Positions 26,043 through 34,329 of a stretch of DNA of 64,000 nucleotides are shown here, one piece after another; the first letter of the stretch is position 1; each line of letters opens with the position of its first letter. Origin of the DNA: Pseudoroseicyclus_A sp041714655 (GTDB lineage Bacteria > Pseudomonadota > Alphaproteobacteria > Rhodobacterales > Rhodobacteraceae). Where the stretch lies: NCBI RefSeq assembly GCF_041714655.1, contig NZ_CP168219.1, forward strand, positions 2,046,001 to 2,110,000, in the 5' to 3' direction. Position numbers and translations under genes: made by a program. The notes beneath the pieces are model-generated. The model was not told where the DNA came from. It searched no databases and worked only from the letters and a program-made list of their open reading frames with translations.

Positions 26043-27530
26043 TCAGGCGAGGCTGCGCAGGACGGCGGGCAGCGCCTCCGGCAGATCCTCCGCGATCAGC
26101 CCCGGCCCGACATGGCGGGCGGCGGCCTGATGCGCCCAGGCGGCGGAGGCGGCGGCGGCGAAGGGATCCCAGCCGCGCGCCAAGAGGCCGCCGATGATGC
26201 CGGCGAGCACGTCGCCGGCGCCGGCGGTGGCGAGCCAGGGCACCGCGCCCTCCCCCGCGGCGGCACTGATCGCGGCCCGGCCGGCCGGATCGGCGATCAC
26301 CGTATCCGGCCCCTTGAGGAGGAGGACAGCCCCGAGCCGCGCCGCCGCCGCCCGCGTGGCGGCGAGCTTGGAGCCGCCGGCCGCCAACTCCTCCGCCAGA
26401 TCGGGGCAGAGCCGGGCGAATTCGCCGGCATGGGGGGTGAGGACGCAGCGGGCGTGAAGCTGCGCCCGGAGGCTCTCGTCCTCCGCCAGCGCGGTCAGCG
26501 CATCGGCGTCGAGGACGGCCGGGCAGCCGCGCCCCAGCGCGACGGGAAGCAGCTCCGCCGCCCGCTGCACCCCTAATCCGGGGCCGAGGACCAGCGCGTT
26601 GATGCGCGGGTCGTCGAGCAGCGCCGCCGCCTCCTCCGCCCCCGCCGCCTTGCGCAGCATGATGGCGTCGAGCCGGGCGGCATTCTCCTGCAGGGCCGCC
26701 GGCGGCACGGCAATCGTCACCGCCCCGGCACCGATGCGCAGGCCCCCGCGAGCGGCGAGCCTAGCGGCGCCGCCCCGGCCGACGCCGCCGGCGAAGACCA
26801 TCAGATGCCCGTGCTCGTATTTGTGCCCCTGCGCCTTTGTCGCGATGCCGCCCGGGCCGGCGAGCCGCACGGCCCCCTCTTCGGGCAGCCAGGGGCCGAG
26901 CCCGATGTCGGCCACGACAAGGGGCCCGGAGAGCGCGGCCCCCGGCGCCAGCACATGGCCGAGCTTCGGGGCGGCGAAGGTGACGGTCAGGTCGGCCGGC
27001 GCCTCCGGGAAGGGCCCCTCGGTGAGCACCTGCCCCGTCTCGGCGCTGAGGCCGGAGAGGATGTCGACCGCCACCAGCCGCGCCCCCGCCTCCTGCGCGA
27101 GGCCGAGCGCCCGCCCCACTGCGGCGGAGACGGGGCGACCGAGCCCCAGCCCGAAGAGCGCGTCGATGACCAGCGCCGCGCCGCGCAGGTCCTCCGGCTC
27201 CAGCGCCTCGAAGGGCCGGGGCGCGCCGCCCCAGGCGGCGGCCATGGCGTCCGCATCGCCCTTCGGCGGCCCGAGCGCGAAGACGTTGACCTCCCAACCG
27301 CGCTCCGCCAGCAGCCGCGCCACGACATAGCCGTCGCCGCCATTGCCCCCCTGCCCCGCCAGAACCACGGCCCGGCCCGGGGCCGCGGCAAGCTCCGGCC
27401 AGCGCGCCTGGGCGGCCGCGACCACCGCCGCCCCCGCGCGGGCCATGAGCTCCGCCCCCGTGACGCGGCCCGAGCCCATCGCGGCCGCCTCTACGTCACG
27501 CATCTGATCGGGGCTCAGAACGACTTGCAT
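26043..27530 (-). CDS. nnr: Bifunctional NAD(P)HX epimerase / ADP-dependent NAD(P)HX dehydratase
   Basis: A 495-residue fusion that repairs hydrated NAD(P)H. The N-terminal ~210 residues are the YjeF_N epimerase (LAGQGGNGGDGYVVARLL near 57; VVIDALFGLG-like LVIDALFGLG near 117). The C-terminal ribokinase-like dehydratase carries VLGPGLG, VLDADAL, LTPHAGEFARL and the ATP/ADP motif GAGDVLAGIIGGLLARG near 445. AAGGAGGT lies before the ATG. Confidence 0.95.
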   Translation of the reverse strand: MQVVLSPDQMRDVEAAAMGSGRVTGAELMARAGAAVVAAAQARWPELAAAPGRAVVLAGQGGNGGDGYVVARLLAERGWEVNVFALGPPKGDADAMAAAWGGAPRPFEALEPEDLRGAALVIDALFGLGLGRPVSAAVGRALGLAQEAGARLVAVDILSGLSAETGQVLTEGPFPEAPADLTVTFAAPKLGHVLAPGAALSGPLVVADIGLGPWLPEEGAVRLAGPGGIATKAQGHKYEHGHLMVFAGGVGRGGAARLAARGGLRIGAGAVTIAVPPAALQENAARLDAIMLRKAAGAEEAAALLDDPRINALVLGPGLGVQRAAELLPVALGRGCPAVLDADALTALAEDESLRAQLHARCVLTPHAGEFARLCPDLAEELAAGGSKLAATRAAAARLGAVLLLKGPDTVIADPAGRAAISAAAGEGAVPWLATAGAGDVLAGIIGGLLARGWDPFAAAASAAWAHQAAARHVGPGLIAEDLPEALPAVLRSLA

Positions 27531-27654
27531 GGCGCCGCGACCTCCTTCATCCTCAATCCGCCCAATTCTTCATCAAGTGGCTGACCGATTGGGCAAAGGC
27601 GGCAGTTTCTCCCGGGAATGCCCGGCGCCGCCTCAGCCACACAAAGCTGCCGAA

Positions 27655-27671
27655 TTGTGCAGTCCGCGCAA
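27655..27671. promoter_or_regulatory. Candidate NtrC-type palindrome upstream of glnB
   Basis: TTGTGC-N5-GCGCAA, 41 bp before the glnB ATG, is a near-perfect dyad resembling NtrC boxes (TGCAC..GGTGCA type). glnB-glnA are classic NtrC targets. No clear -24/-12 element was found, so this may work with sigma-70 as in Rhodobacter. Confidence 0.45.
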
Positions 27672-27711
27672 GCATGGTCTGCCACCGGGGGCGAGGTCCA
27701 GGGAGTCGTGC

Positions 27712-28050
27712 ATGAAAAAGATCGAGGCGATCATCAAGCCGTTCAAACTCGACGAGGTGAAGGAGGCCCTGCAGGACGTGGGCGTCTCCGGGCTCTCGGT
27801 GGTCGAGGTCAAGGGCTTCGGCCGTCAGAAGGGCCATACCGAACTCTACCGCGGCGCTGAGTATGTCGTCGACTTCCTGCCCAAGGTGAAGGTCGAGATC
27901 GTGCTGTCCGATTCCCAGGTCGAGGCGGCAGTCGAGGCCATCATCGGCGCCGCGAAGACCGACAAGATCGGTGACGGCAAGATCTTCATTTCCCCCGTGG
28001 AGGAAGCGATCCGCATCCGCACGGGCGAGACCGGGGAAGAGGCGCTCTAG
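27712..28050 (+). CDS. glnB: Nitrogen regulatory protein P-II
   Basis: A 112-residue P-II signal protein that reports 2-oxoglutarate and glutamine status and controls GlnE/NtrB. The uridylylation site is Y51 in the T-loop (ELYRGAEYVVDFLPK), and the B-loop region is GDGKIFISPVEEAIRIRTGE. It is GlnB rather than GlnK because it is linked to glnA (57 bp downstream) with no amtB nearby. Confidence 0.96.
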   Translation: MKKIEAIIKPFKLDEVKEALQDVGVSGLSVVEVKGFGRQKGHTELYRGAEYVVDFLPKVKVEIVLSDSQVEAAVEAIIGAAKTDKIGDGKIFISPVEEAIRIRTGETGEEAL

Positions 28051-28107
28051 GCGCCCGACCGGACGACAATCTCCGAGCGAGAGACAACTTCAAGGGAAGG
28101 AACAGGA

Positions 28108-29514
28108 ATGAGCAACGCTTCGGTTCTCAAGACCATCAAGGATGAGGACGTCGAATACGTCGACATCCGCTTTACCGATCCGCGCGGCAAGCTGCAGCAC
28201 GTCACCGTCATGAGCGATCAGGTCGACGAGGATTTCCTCGACGAGGGCTTCATGTTCGACGGCTCGTCCATCGCCGGCTGGAAGTCCATCGACCAGTCCG
28301 ACATGAAGCTGATGCCCGACCCGGACAGCGCCTACATGGATCCGTTCTACGCGGAGAAGACGCTGTGCCTGCATTGCACCGTCGTCGAGCCCGACACGAT
28401 GGAAGCCTATGACCGCGACCCGCGCGGCACCGCCGAGAAGGCCGAGGCCTATCTCAAGGAAAGCGGCATCGGCGACACCGCCTACATGGGCCCCGAGGCC
28501 GAGTTCTTCGTCTTCGACAACGTCCGCTATGCCGTGTCGATGAACAAGGTCTCCTACGAGGTCGATGCCATCGACGGCGCCTGGAACACCGATACCGATT
28601 TCGAGATCGGCAACATGGGCCACCGCCCCGGCATCAAGGGCGGCTACTTCCCGGTGAACCCGGTCGACGACGCCCAGGACATGCGCGCCGAGATGCTCTC
28701 GACCATGAAGCGCATGGGCATGAAGGTCGACAAGCACCACCACGAGGTCGCCTCGTGCCAGCACGAGCTCGGGCTGATCTTCGGGACCGTCACCAAGCAG
28801 GCCGACGAGATCCAGAAGTACAAGTATGTCATCCAGAACGTCGCCGCCGCCTACGGCAAGTCGGCAACCTTCATGCCGAAGCCGATCGCCGGCGACAACG
28901 GCACGGGCATGCATGTCAACATGTCGATCTTCAAGGACGGCAAGCCGCTCTTCGCGGGCGACAAGTATGCCGACCTCTCCGATGAGGCCCTGTGGTACAT
29001 CGGCGGCATCCTGAAGCACGCCAAGGCGCTCAACGCCATCACCAACCCGGGCACCAACAGCTACAAGCGCCTGATCCCGGGCTTCGAGGCGCCGGTGCTG
29101 CGCGCCTATTCCGCCCGCAACCGCTCGGGCTGCGTGCGGATTCCGTGGGCGGAGAGCCCGAAGGCCAAGCGTGTGGAAGCCCGCTTCCCCGACCCCTCGG
29201 CGAACCCCTACCTGGCGTTCTCGGCGCTGCTGATGGCCGGCCTCGACGGCATCAAGAACAAGATCGACCCGGGCCCGTCGTCCGACAAGGATCTCTACGA
29301 TCTGCCGCCGGAAGAGCTCGCCTCGATCCCGACGGTCTGCGGCTCGCTCCGCGAGGCGCTGACCGAGCTCGAAGCCGATCACGAGTTCCTGCTCGCCGGC
29401 GACGTGTTCACGCGCGACCAGCTCGAGGGCTACATGGATCTGAAGTGGGAAGAGGTCTATGCCTACGAGCATTGCCCGCACCCCATCGAATACAAGATGT
29501 ACTATTCCTGCTGA
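28108..29514 (+). CDS. glnA: Glutamine synthetase type I
   Basis: A 468-residue class I-beta glutamine synthetase forming glutamine from glutamate, ammonia and ATP. Visible landmarks are DGSSIAGW near residue 51, GPEAEFFVFD near 128, the ATP/metal block NGTGMHVNMSIF near 264 and NRSGCVRIP near 338. The adenylylation site is Y397 in KDLYDLPPEE, so GlnE control is expected. Second gene of glnB-glnA, followed by a terminator. Confidence 0.98.
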   Translation: MSNASVLKTIKDEDVEYVDIRFTDPRGKLQHVTVMSDQVDEDFLDEGFMFDGSSIAGWKSIDQSDMKLMPDPDSAYMDPFYAEKTLCLHCTVVEPDTMEAYDRDPRGTAEKAEAYLKESGIGDTAYMGPEAEFFVFDNVRYAVSMNKVSYEVDAIDGAWNTDTDFEIGNMGHRPGIKGGYFPVNPVDDAQDMRAEMLSTMKRMGMKVDKHHHEVASCQHELGLIFGTVTKQADEIQKYKYVIQNVAAAYGKSATFMPKPIAGDNGTGMHVNMSIFKDGKPLFAGDKYADLSDEALWYIGGILKHAKALNAITNPGTNSYKRLIPGFEAPVLRAYSARNRSGCVRIPWAESPKAKRVEARFPDPSANPYLAFSALLMAGLDGIKNKIDPGPSSDKDLYDLPPEELASIPTVCGSLREALTELEADHEFLLAGDVFTRDQLEGYMDLKWEEVYAYEHCPHPIEYKMYYSC

Positions 29515-29543
29515 TCCACTTTCCCGGGATCCGGCGGAAGACG

Positions 29544-29570
29544 AGGGGCGCCTTTCGGGGCGCCCCTTTT
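29544..29570 (+). terminator. Rho-independent terminator of glnB-glnA
   Basis: Stem AGGGGCGCC / GGCGCCCCT with a short loop and TTTT tail, 30 bp after the glnA stop. The remaining ~250 bp to the next gene is comparatively A/T-rich and holds a TTAACC at 29802-29807 and a TTAA-N7-TAAA sequence near 29751. I see no gene in it. Confidence 0.9.
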
Positions 29571-29821
29571 CGTTGGGCGATGGGCGCCCGCCCGGCGGCG
29601 ACTCCGGGCCGCCCACCAAAAGCTCCGACCAAGCGCCATTCACGGCCGATTTTAGCAAAACTGGCGCAGACTCCGGGCAAACTCCGCGCAGCGCCAGATC
29701 AAACCCTTGAAACGCAACGTAAAACTTATGCCCCTCGGTGCCTCCCCGCCTTAAACATTCCTAAATCCCATCCCAGAGAAACCGGATTTGGAGGTAAATC
29801 ATTAACCTAGTTGTTTATGGG

Positions 29822-30667
29822 ATGCTGAATATGCCAGTCGCGCCGCAGAACCGCAGCAAGGTCGCCCAGTTCCTCTACCATCGCCGCGAGGCGCTGGAGT
29901 TCCGGCCGCTTGCCGAAGCCCTGCTTACCGTTCTCGAACGGCAGGCCGGCTGCGCGGCCGAGACGGAGTTCGGGGCGCGCCATGCCGTCTTCGTTCTGCC
30001 CGAGCTGACCGTCAGCCTCTCCTATGCGCCGAGCATCGTCGGGCCCTGGCAATCGGCGTTGACGCTCTGGCTCGACGGCGCCGAATGCCCCTCGCCCGCC
30101 GCGCCGCATCTGGGCTCGATCCGGGGCCTCATGATCTCTGCCGTCAACGCCGGCAACACGCCCGACCGGGTGATCCGCCACGAGGTGCAGGGCCCGGCGA
30201 CCGAAGAGCTCATCGCGCAGCTTCAGGCCGCCCTGACGACCGCCGCCGCCCCGCCCCCGGTGAACGGGGCCGTGCCGATCCGCCCCGCGAGCGCCACGCC
30301 GCGCCGCCGCGATGGCGACGACAGCGGCCCGGGCACCCCCGGCGCGCGCGCCCCGATGCCGCCCGCCAATCGCGAGCCCGAGATGGAGGAGAACAGCCTC
30401 CAGACCGCAGACCAGCTTCGCCGCGCGCTCTATGCCGACGAGGATACGGAGGCCGAGGACGCGCCGCCCTCGAAGGTCCTGCGCCTCGCCGCCCATACGA
30501 TCAACGCCTCGGTGATGGTCATCGCCCTGCCGGTCGGCGCGTCGCTGATGGTCTATTCGTGCCTGCGCGGCGAGAACCTCACGCTCTCCGCCCGCGCTAT
30601 GGCGATCACCGGCATTACCGTCGGGCTGATGCGCATGGCGCCGGATCTGGCCGTCGTCGGCTTCTAG
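29822..30667 (+). CDS. Unknown protein with C-terminal membrane segments
   Basis: A 281-residue protein of no family I can name. Residues 1-140 form a folded, mixed domain resembling a type III/YbjN-like small domain (FLYHRREALEFRPLAEALL ... LTLWLDGAECPSPAAP). Residues 140-200 are Pro/Arg/Glu-rich and probably disordered. The last ~55 residues hold two hydrophobic helices (INASVMVIALPVGASLMVY; MAITGITVGLMRMAPDLAVV). An alternative ATG lies three codons in. Its stop and that of the convergent DUF3445 gene share the tetranucleotide CTAG. Confidence 0.75.
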   Translation: MLNMPVAPQNRSKVAQFLYHRREALEFRPLAEALLTVLERQAGCAAETEFGARHAVFVLPELTVSLSYAPSIVGPWQSALTLWLDGAECPSPAAPHLGSIRGLMISAVNAGNTPDRVIRHEVQGPATEELIAQLQAALTTAAAPPPVNGAVPIRPASATPRRRDGDDSGPGTPGARAPMPPANREPEMEENSLQTADQLRRALYADEDTEAEDAPPSKVLRLAAHTINASVMVIALPVGASLMVYSCLRGENLTLSARAMAITGITVGLMRMAPDLAVVGF

Positions 30668-31374
30668 GCGCCGGGGAAGGCCTCGTTGCGCACCATCGCG
30701 GTGTGGATCGAGAAGAGGATCGCCCCCGTTTGCGGCAGACGCATCAGCGTCTGCCTTTCGCTTCTGAGATAGGGCTGCGCCCCGCCCGGATGCCGCGCCT
30801 TGCGGCTCATCGCCTCTGATTCCGGCCGGTGCAGGCGGAAATCCCGGTGCGGGTTGAGGTTCGCCCGCCAGACGATCTGCCCGGCGCGGAGGTTGGTGAA
30901 CATCCGCTCCACCCGGAGGTTGACCCCCTGGTCATAGGGCGGCACCGGCACATGGATCCGCGCCATCGTCCGCCCCAGCTTCTCCGCCAGCGTCCAGCCG
31001 GAGGGGAAGGCGAGCGCCGCCGCCACCAGCACATGCTCCCCCTCCACCTCTTCCAGAAGGCAGATGTCGGCCTGGGTGATCCGCACGAGGCGCTGGAGCG
31101 GCGTGCCCTCGGGCGCGAGCCCCGTCTCGGCCCCGACAACCGCCAGCGCCTCGTCGATCGCCGCCTCCCGCCCCGGCAGCGCGCCCAGCACCAGCTCCGG
31201 CCGCTCGGCCAGAAGCCGCTCCTTCAGCGCCATCTGCGCGTCGAAACAGGCATCGGGCCAGAGCCATCTGCCCTCGATGCGGCGGAGGCGCGGCAGCGGG
31301 TCGCGTGCGGCCTCGAGCTGTTCCGGCGGCAGGGAATCGAGGAGGATCGGGGCGGGCTGGTCGAAATCGTGCAT
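30664..31374 (-). CDS. DUF3445 family protein (haem-dependent oxidative N-demethylase-like)
   Basis: A 236-residue member of the DUF3445 / PF11927 family, whose characterised relatives are haem-binding oxidative N-demethylase subunits. Conserved segments are IEGRWLWPDACFDAQMALKE near 33, LEEVEGEHVLVAAALAFPSGW near 108, and the C-terminal TNLRAG..VWRANLNPHRDFRLHRP and RSERQTLMRLPQTGAILFSIHT. No dmmB/dmmC-type partner subunits are nearby, so it is a stand-alone copy with unknown substrate. It is divergent from dddP with 115 bp between the starts. Confidence 0.85.
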   Translation of the reverse strand: MHDFDQPAPILLDSLPPEQLEAARDPLPRLRRIEGRWLWPDACFDAQMALKERLLAERPELVLGALPGREAAIDEALAVVGAETGLAPEGTPLQRLVRITQADICLLEEVEGEHVLVAAALAFPSGWTLAEKLGRTMARIHVPVPPYDQGVNLRVERMFTNLRAGQIVWRANLNPHRDFRLHRPESEAMSRKARHPGGAQPYLRSERQTLMRLPQTGAILFSIHTAMVRNEAFPGA

Positions 31375-31489
31375 GGCGGCAGCCTTCCACGCGGCCGGCC
31401 GAAGCGCACCGGGAAATGTCGCGGACGGGCAGGATTTCGGCACCGCCGCCGGTGATCCTGCCCGCGATATGACCTCGGGGGGCTCCCGC

Positions 31490-32848
31490 ATGAGCGAGCA
31501 TTACGCCGACCGCCGCAAGATCGACCCCGCCCGCATCCTGCCGGGCGGCACCGAACTCCTCCCCGACGGCACGCCGAATGACGGCGACCGGGTGGAGATC
31601 GGGCCGACCGCCCTCGCCTTCGCCGAATGGGATGCGGCGGGGCTGCTGCCGCCCGACCTTGCCGCCATGCGCCGCTACCGGTGGGAGCGGCTGACGGCGG
31701 GGATCGTCGCCGCCGGCTGCGATGCGCTCCTGATGTTCGACCCGCTCAACATCCGCTACGCGACCGACAGCACCAACATGCAGCTCTGGAACAGCCACAA
31801 CCCGTTCCGCGCCTGCCTGCTCTGCGCCGACGGGCATATGGTGCTCTTCGATTACAAGCATGCGCCGTTCCTGTCGTCCTTCAACCCGCTGGTGGCGGAG
31901 GTGCGGGGCGGCGCCTCCTTCTTCTACGCGGTGACGGGCGACCGTGGCGAGGCGGCGGCCGATGCCTTCGCCGGCCAGATCGCCGAGATCATGGCCGCGC
32001 ATTGCGGCGCCGGCCGGCGGCTCGCCATCGACAAGATCCAGATCGCCGGGCTCCGCGCGCTCGAGGCGGCCGGCTTCACCGTGACCGAGGGCGAGGCGGT
32101 GACCGAGCGCGTCCGCGCCATCAAGGGGCCCGACGAGATCCTGGCCATGCGCTGCGCCATGCTGGCCTGCGAGGCGGCCATGACCGAGATGGAGGCCGCC
32201 GCCCGCGCCGGCGTGCCGCTCGGCTCGATGAGCGAGGATGACATCTGGGCCGTACTTCATGCCGAGAACATCCGCCGGGGCGGCGAATGGATCGAGACGC
32301 GGCTCCTCGCCTCCGGCCCCCGGACCAACCCGTGGTTCCAGGAATGCGGGCCGCGGATCGTCCGGCCGAACGAGATCGTGGCCTTCGACACCGATCTCAT
32401 CGGCGCCTACGGCATCTGCGTCGACATCTCGCGCACATGGTGGATCGGCGACGCCCCGCCGCGCGCCGACATGGTCGCCGCCTTCGCCCATGCCCGGGCG
32501 CATATGGACGATCACATCTCCCGCCTCCGCCCCGGCGTGACGGTGGCGGAGCTGACCTTCGGCGGCCACCGGCTGGCGCCGGAGTTCTGGCGGCAGAAGT
32601 ACTCCTGCAAGCTCCACGGTGTCGGGCTCTGCGACGAATGGCCCTTCGTCCCCTATGAGGACGGCCATGTCGAGGGTGCCTTTGACGTCGTGCTGGAGCC
32701 CGGCATGGTGCTCTGCGCCGAGGCGCTGGTCAGCCCCGAGGGCGGCGACTTCTCGATCAAGCTCGAGGATCAGGTGCTGATCACCGAGGACGGCTGCGAG
32801 AACCTGACGCACTACCCGTTCGATGCGGCGCTCTCCGCCATGGCGTAG
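31490..32848 (+). CDS. dddP: DMSP lyase DddP
   Basis: A 452-residue M24-fold metalloenzyme that cleaves dimethylsulfoniopropionate to dimethyl sulfide and acrylate. It is far closer to DddP than to Xaa-Pro peptidases: MSEHYADRRKIDP, FDPLNIRYATDSTNMQLWNS, NIRRGGEWIETRLLASGPRT and HGVGLCDEWPF are DddP signatures. The six metal ligands known for DddP (D295, D297, D307, H371, E406, E421 in the Ruegeria enzyme) fall at D300, D302, D312, H376, E411 and E426, a constant offset of five. No dimethylsulfide or acrylate genes are adjacent. The stop codon lies within a repeat. Confidence 0.95.
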   Translation: MSEHYADRRKIDPARILPGGTELLPDGTPNDGDRVEIGPTALAFAEWDAAGLLPPDLAAMRRYRWERLTAGIVAAGCDALLMFDPLNIRYATDSTNMQLWNSHNPFRACLLCADGHMVLFDYKHAPFLSSFNPLVAEVRGGASFFYAVTGDRGEAAADAFAGQIAEIMAAHCGAGRRLAIDKIQIAGLRALEAAGFTVTEGEAVTERVRAIKGPDEILAMRCAMLACEAAMTEMEAAARAGVPLGSMSEDDIWAVLHAENIRRGGEWIETRLLASGPRTNPWFQECGPRIVRPNEIVAFDTDLIGAYGICVDISRTWWIGDAPPRADMVAAFAHARAHMDDHISRLRPGVTVAELTFGGHRLAPEFWRQKYSCKLHGVGLCDEWPFVPYEDGHVEGAFDVVLEPGMVLCAEALVSPEGGDFSIKLEDQVLITEDGCENLTHYPFDAALSAMA

Positions 32849-32867
32849 GGTGGGTTTGCAACCAACC
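32845..32867. repeat. GTAGGGTGGGTT palindromic repeat, copy 1
   Basis: GTAGGGTGGGTTTGCAACCAACC overlaps the dddP stop codon. It matches copies at 35924 (inverted) and 35995 with a few changes. Confidence 0.75.
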
Positions 32868-32895
32868 GCCCCTTCGCAACAGGCCTGACGGCGCC

Positions 32896-33038
32896 GCGCA
32901 GGGCGAGCGCCGGCCCGGGGGATGGCGCCCCGACGGTTCCGCGAGGCGCTTTATGGCGCAAGCCCGCCTTCGCTCCGAGCTATTGCCCAGCCTCACCAGA
33001 GCGCCAGCCCGCGGGCCGGGCCGGCGCTCGCCCTGCGC
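32896..33038. repeat. 22-bp perfect inverted repeat between dddP and bioY
   Basis: Arms 32896-32917 and 33017-33038 are perfect reverse complements (GCGCAGGGCGAGCGCCGGCC.. / ..GGCCGGCGCTCGCCCTGCGC) separated by 99 bp. With the repeat at 32845 and the bioY terminator at 33086 this accounts for most of the 312-bp gap. No gene is seen in it. Confidence 0.75.
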
Positions 33039-33085
33039 CTTCGGCGCACCGGGCGGGGGCACCGCACGACCGTCGGGACGCCCCG

Positions 33086-33117
33086 CAAACAAAAAGGCAG
33101 GGGATTCACCCCCTGCC
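33086..33117 (-). terminator. Rho-independent terminator of bioY
   Basis: On the reverse strand GGCAGGGG / CCCCTGCC form a hairpin followed by TTTTTGTTTG, 43 bp past the bioY stop. Confidence 0.9.
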
Positions 33118-33159
33118 CTTCGCGAGCCCGCCCGTCAGGGCGGGTCGAGCCTGCCGCCC

Positions 33160-33753
33160 TCAGCGGCCGGAGAGCTTCCAGGCCGCCGGCAGCATCACCG
33201 CGGCCAGCGCCAGCTTCACCGCGTCGCCCAGGAGGAAGTTGGTGAAGCTGTACTGGATCACCCAGTCCGCGCCGCGCTCGGCGAGGAAGAGATAGGCCAT
33301 CCACGGCACGCCGAAGGCGTAGATCACGATATTGCCGAGGAGGAGCGCGCCGACCATGCCGCGCACCGACCGGCTCCAGCCGCGTTCGGCCAGCCAGCCG
33401 ACCAGCGCGCCGGCGACCGCGAAGCCCACGAGGTAGCCGCCCGTCGGCCCGGCGAAATAGGCGAGCCCCGCCGCATCGCCGTTGAAGACGGAGACGCCCG
33501 CCGCGCCGACCGCCAGCCATGCGAGCAGCGTCAGCCCGCCGAGGCGGAACCCGAAGGCCGCGCCCACCAGCAGCGTCCCGAAGGTCTGCATGGTCAGCGG
33601 CACCGGCCAGAAGGGCACGCGGATCTTCGACATGACCGCGAGGAAGACGACGCCCAGCGCCACCAGCGCCACCTGCTTGGCGATCCGCCCCCGGCCCTCG
33701 GTCAGGCCGAAGGCCTCCGCCAGCGCCCTGTCTTCGCTCATCGTCACGGCCAT
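33160..33753 (-). CDS. bioY: Biotin transporter S component BioY
   Basis: A 197-residue BioY integral membrane protein with about six hydrophobic segments that binds and imports biotin. Family motifs are VPFWPVPLTMQTFGTLLVG near residue 48 and FAGPTGGYLVGFAVAGALVG near 100. The ATG at 33753 (MAVTMSED) is chosen because GAGGA lies 8 bp upstream. A GTG/ATG five codons earlier has no ribosome site. No bioM/bioN energising genes adjoin it, so it may act alone or with a distant ECF module. Confidence 0.93.
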   Translation of the reverse strand: MAVTMSEDRALAEAFGLTEGRGRIAKQVALVALGVVFLAVMSKIRVPFWPVPLTMQTFGTLLVGAAFGFRLGGLTLLAWLAVGAAGVSVFNGDAAGLAYFAGPTGGYLVGFAVAGALVGWLAERGWSRSVRGMVGALLLGNIVIYAFGVPWMAYLFLAERGADWVIQYSFTNFLLGDAVKLALAAVMLPAAWKLSGR

Positions 33754-33833
33754 GTCTGTCGTCCTCATCTCTGCCGGGCCCTGCCCTTTGCCAAGTCATG
33801 CCACGCTCCGGGGGGGCACGACAAGCCGCGGCC

Positions 33834-34244
33834 TCAGAGCCGGCGGTAGCGCGTGTCCATCCGGTAGTCCTTCCGCGGCCCCGAGACCTCCCAGACCGCC
33901 CGCCACTCGGGCCATTGGGCGAAGTTGTAGCGCACGCGATAAAGGTCCTCGCCGCAGGGATGCAGGGCCGCCGGCGCCTCGCCCGTCACCTCGTGAAAGG
34001 CCCGCCCGTCCTCAAAGAACATGCGGAGCCGGCCGCCGGAGAGCTCCCAGAGGTAGACCCGCGCCGCCTTGAGCGGCGCCCGCCCGCCGAGGGTCAAAAG
34101 CCCCTCCTCCCGGTAGCGCAGCGCTTCGCCCTCGCCCGTCAGCACCGCCTCGCCGGTGAAGCGCCCGGCCTCGCCGGCGCGGCGGTCGTCGATCGCCCGC
34201 TCCAGCGCCCAGCGCCCCCGGAATGCCTCCGCCGTCAGCTCCAT
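33834..34244 (-). CDS. DUF6314 family protein
   Basis: A 136-residue soluble protein from the ATG at 34244, matching the small DUF6314 family of Rhodobacterales. Features are FRGRWALERAIDDRRAGEAGRFTGEAVLT at the N-terminus and HPCGEDLYRVRYNFAQWPEWRAVWEVSGPRKDY at the C-terminus, with a Trp/Tyr-rich beta character that suggests a lipocalin-like barrel. No function is known. It is divergent from purB by 85 bp. Confidence 0.82.
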   Translation of the reverse strand: MELTAEAFRGRWALERAIDDRRAGEAGRFTGEAVLTGEGEALRYREEGLLTLGGRAPLKAARVYLWELSGGRLRMFFEDGRAFHEVTGEAPAALHPCGEDLYRVRYNFAQWPEWRAVWEVSGPRKDYRMDTRYRRL

Positions 34245-34329
34245 CGCCCCCGCCTTGCCGATCTCTCCCCCCGATCCTATACGGGCCGCACCTCCCCGAT
34301 CCAACCGCTCGTCCAGCAAGAGGCCGCCG

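Noticed and set aside
31490..32848. Xaa-Pro aminopeptidase / creatinase assignment for the M24 protein
   Set aside because: Long DddP-specific segments and a constant-offset match to all DddP metal ligands favour DMSP lyase.
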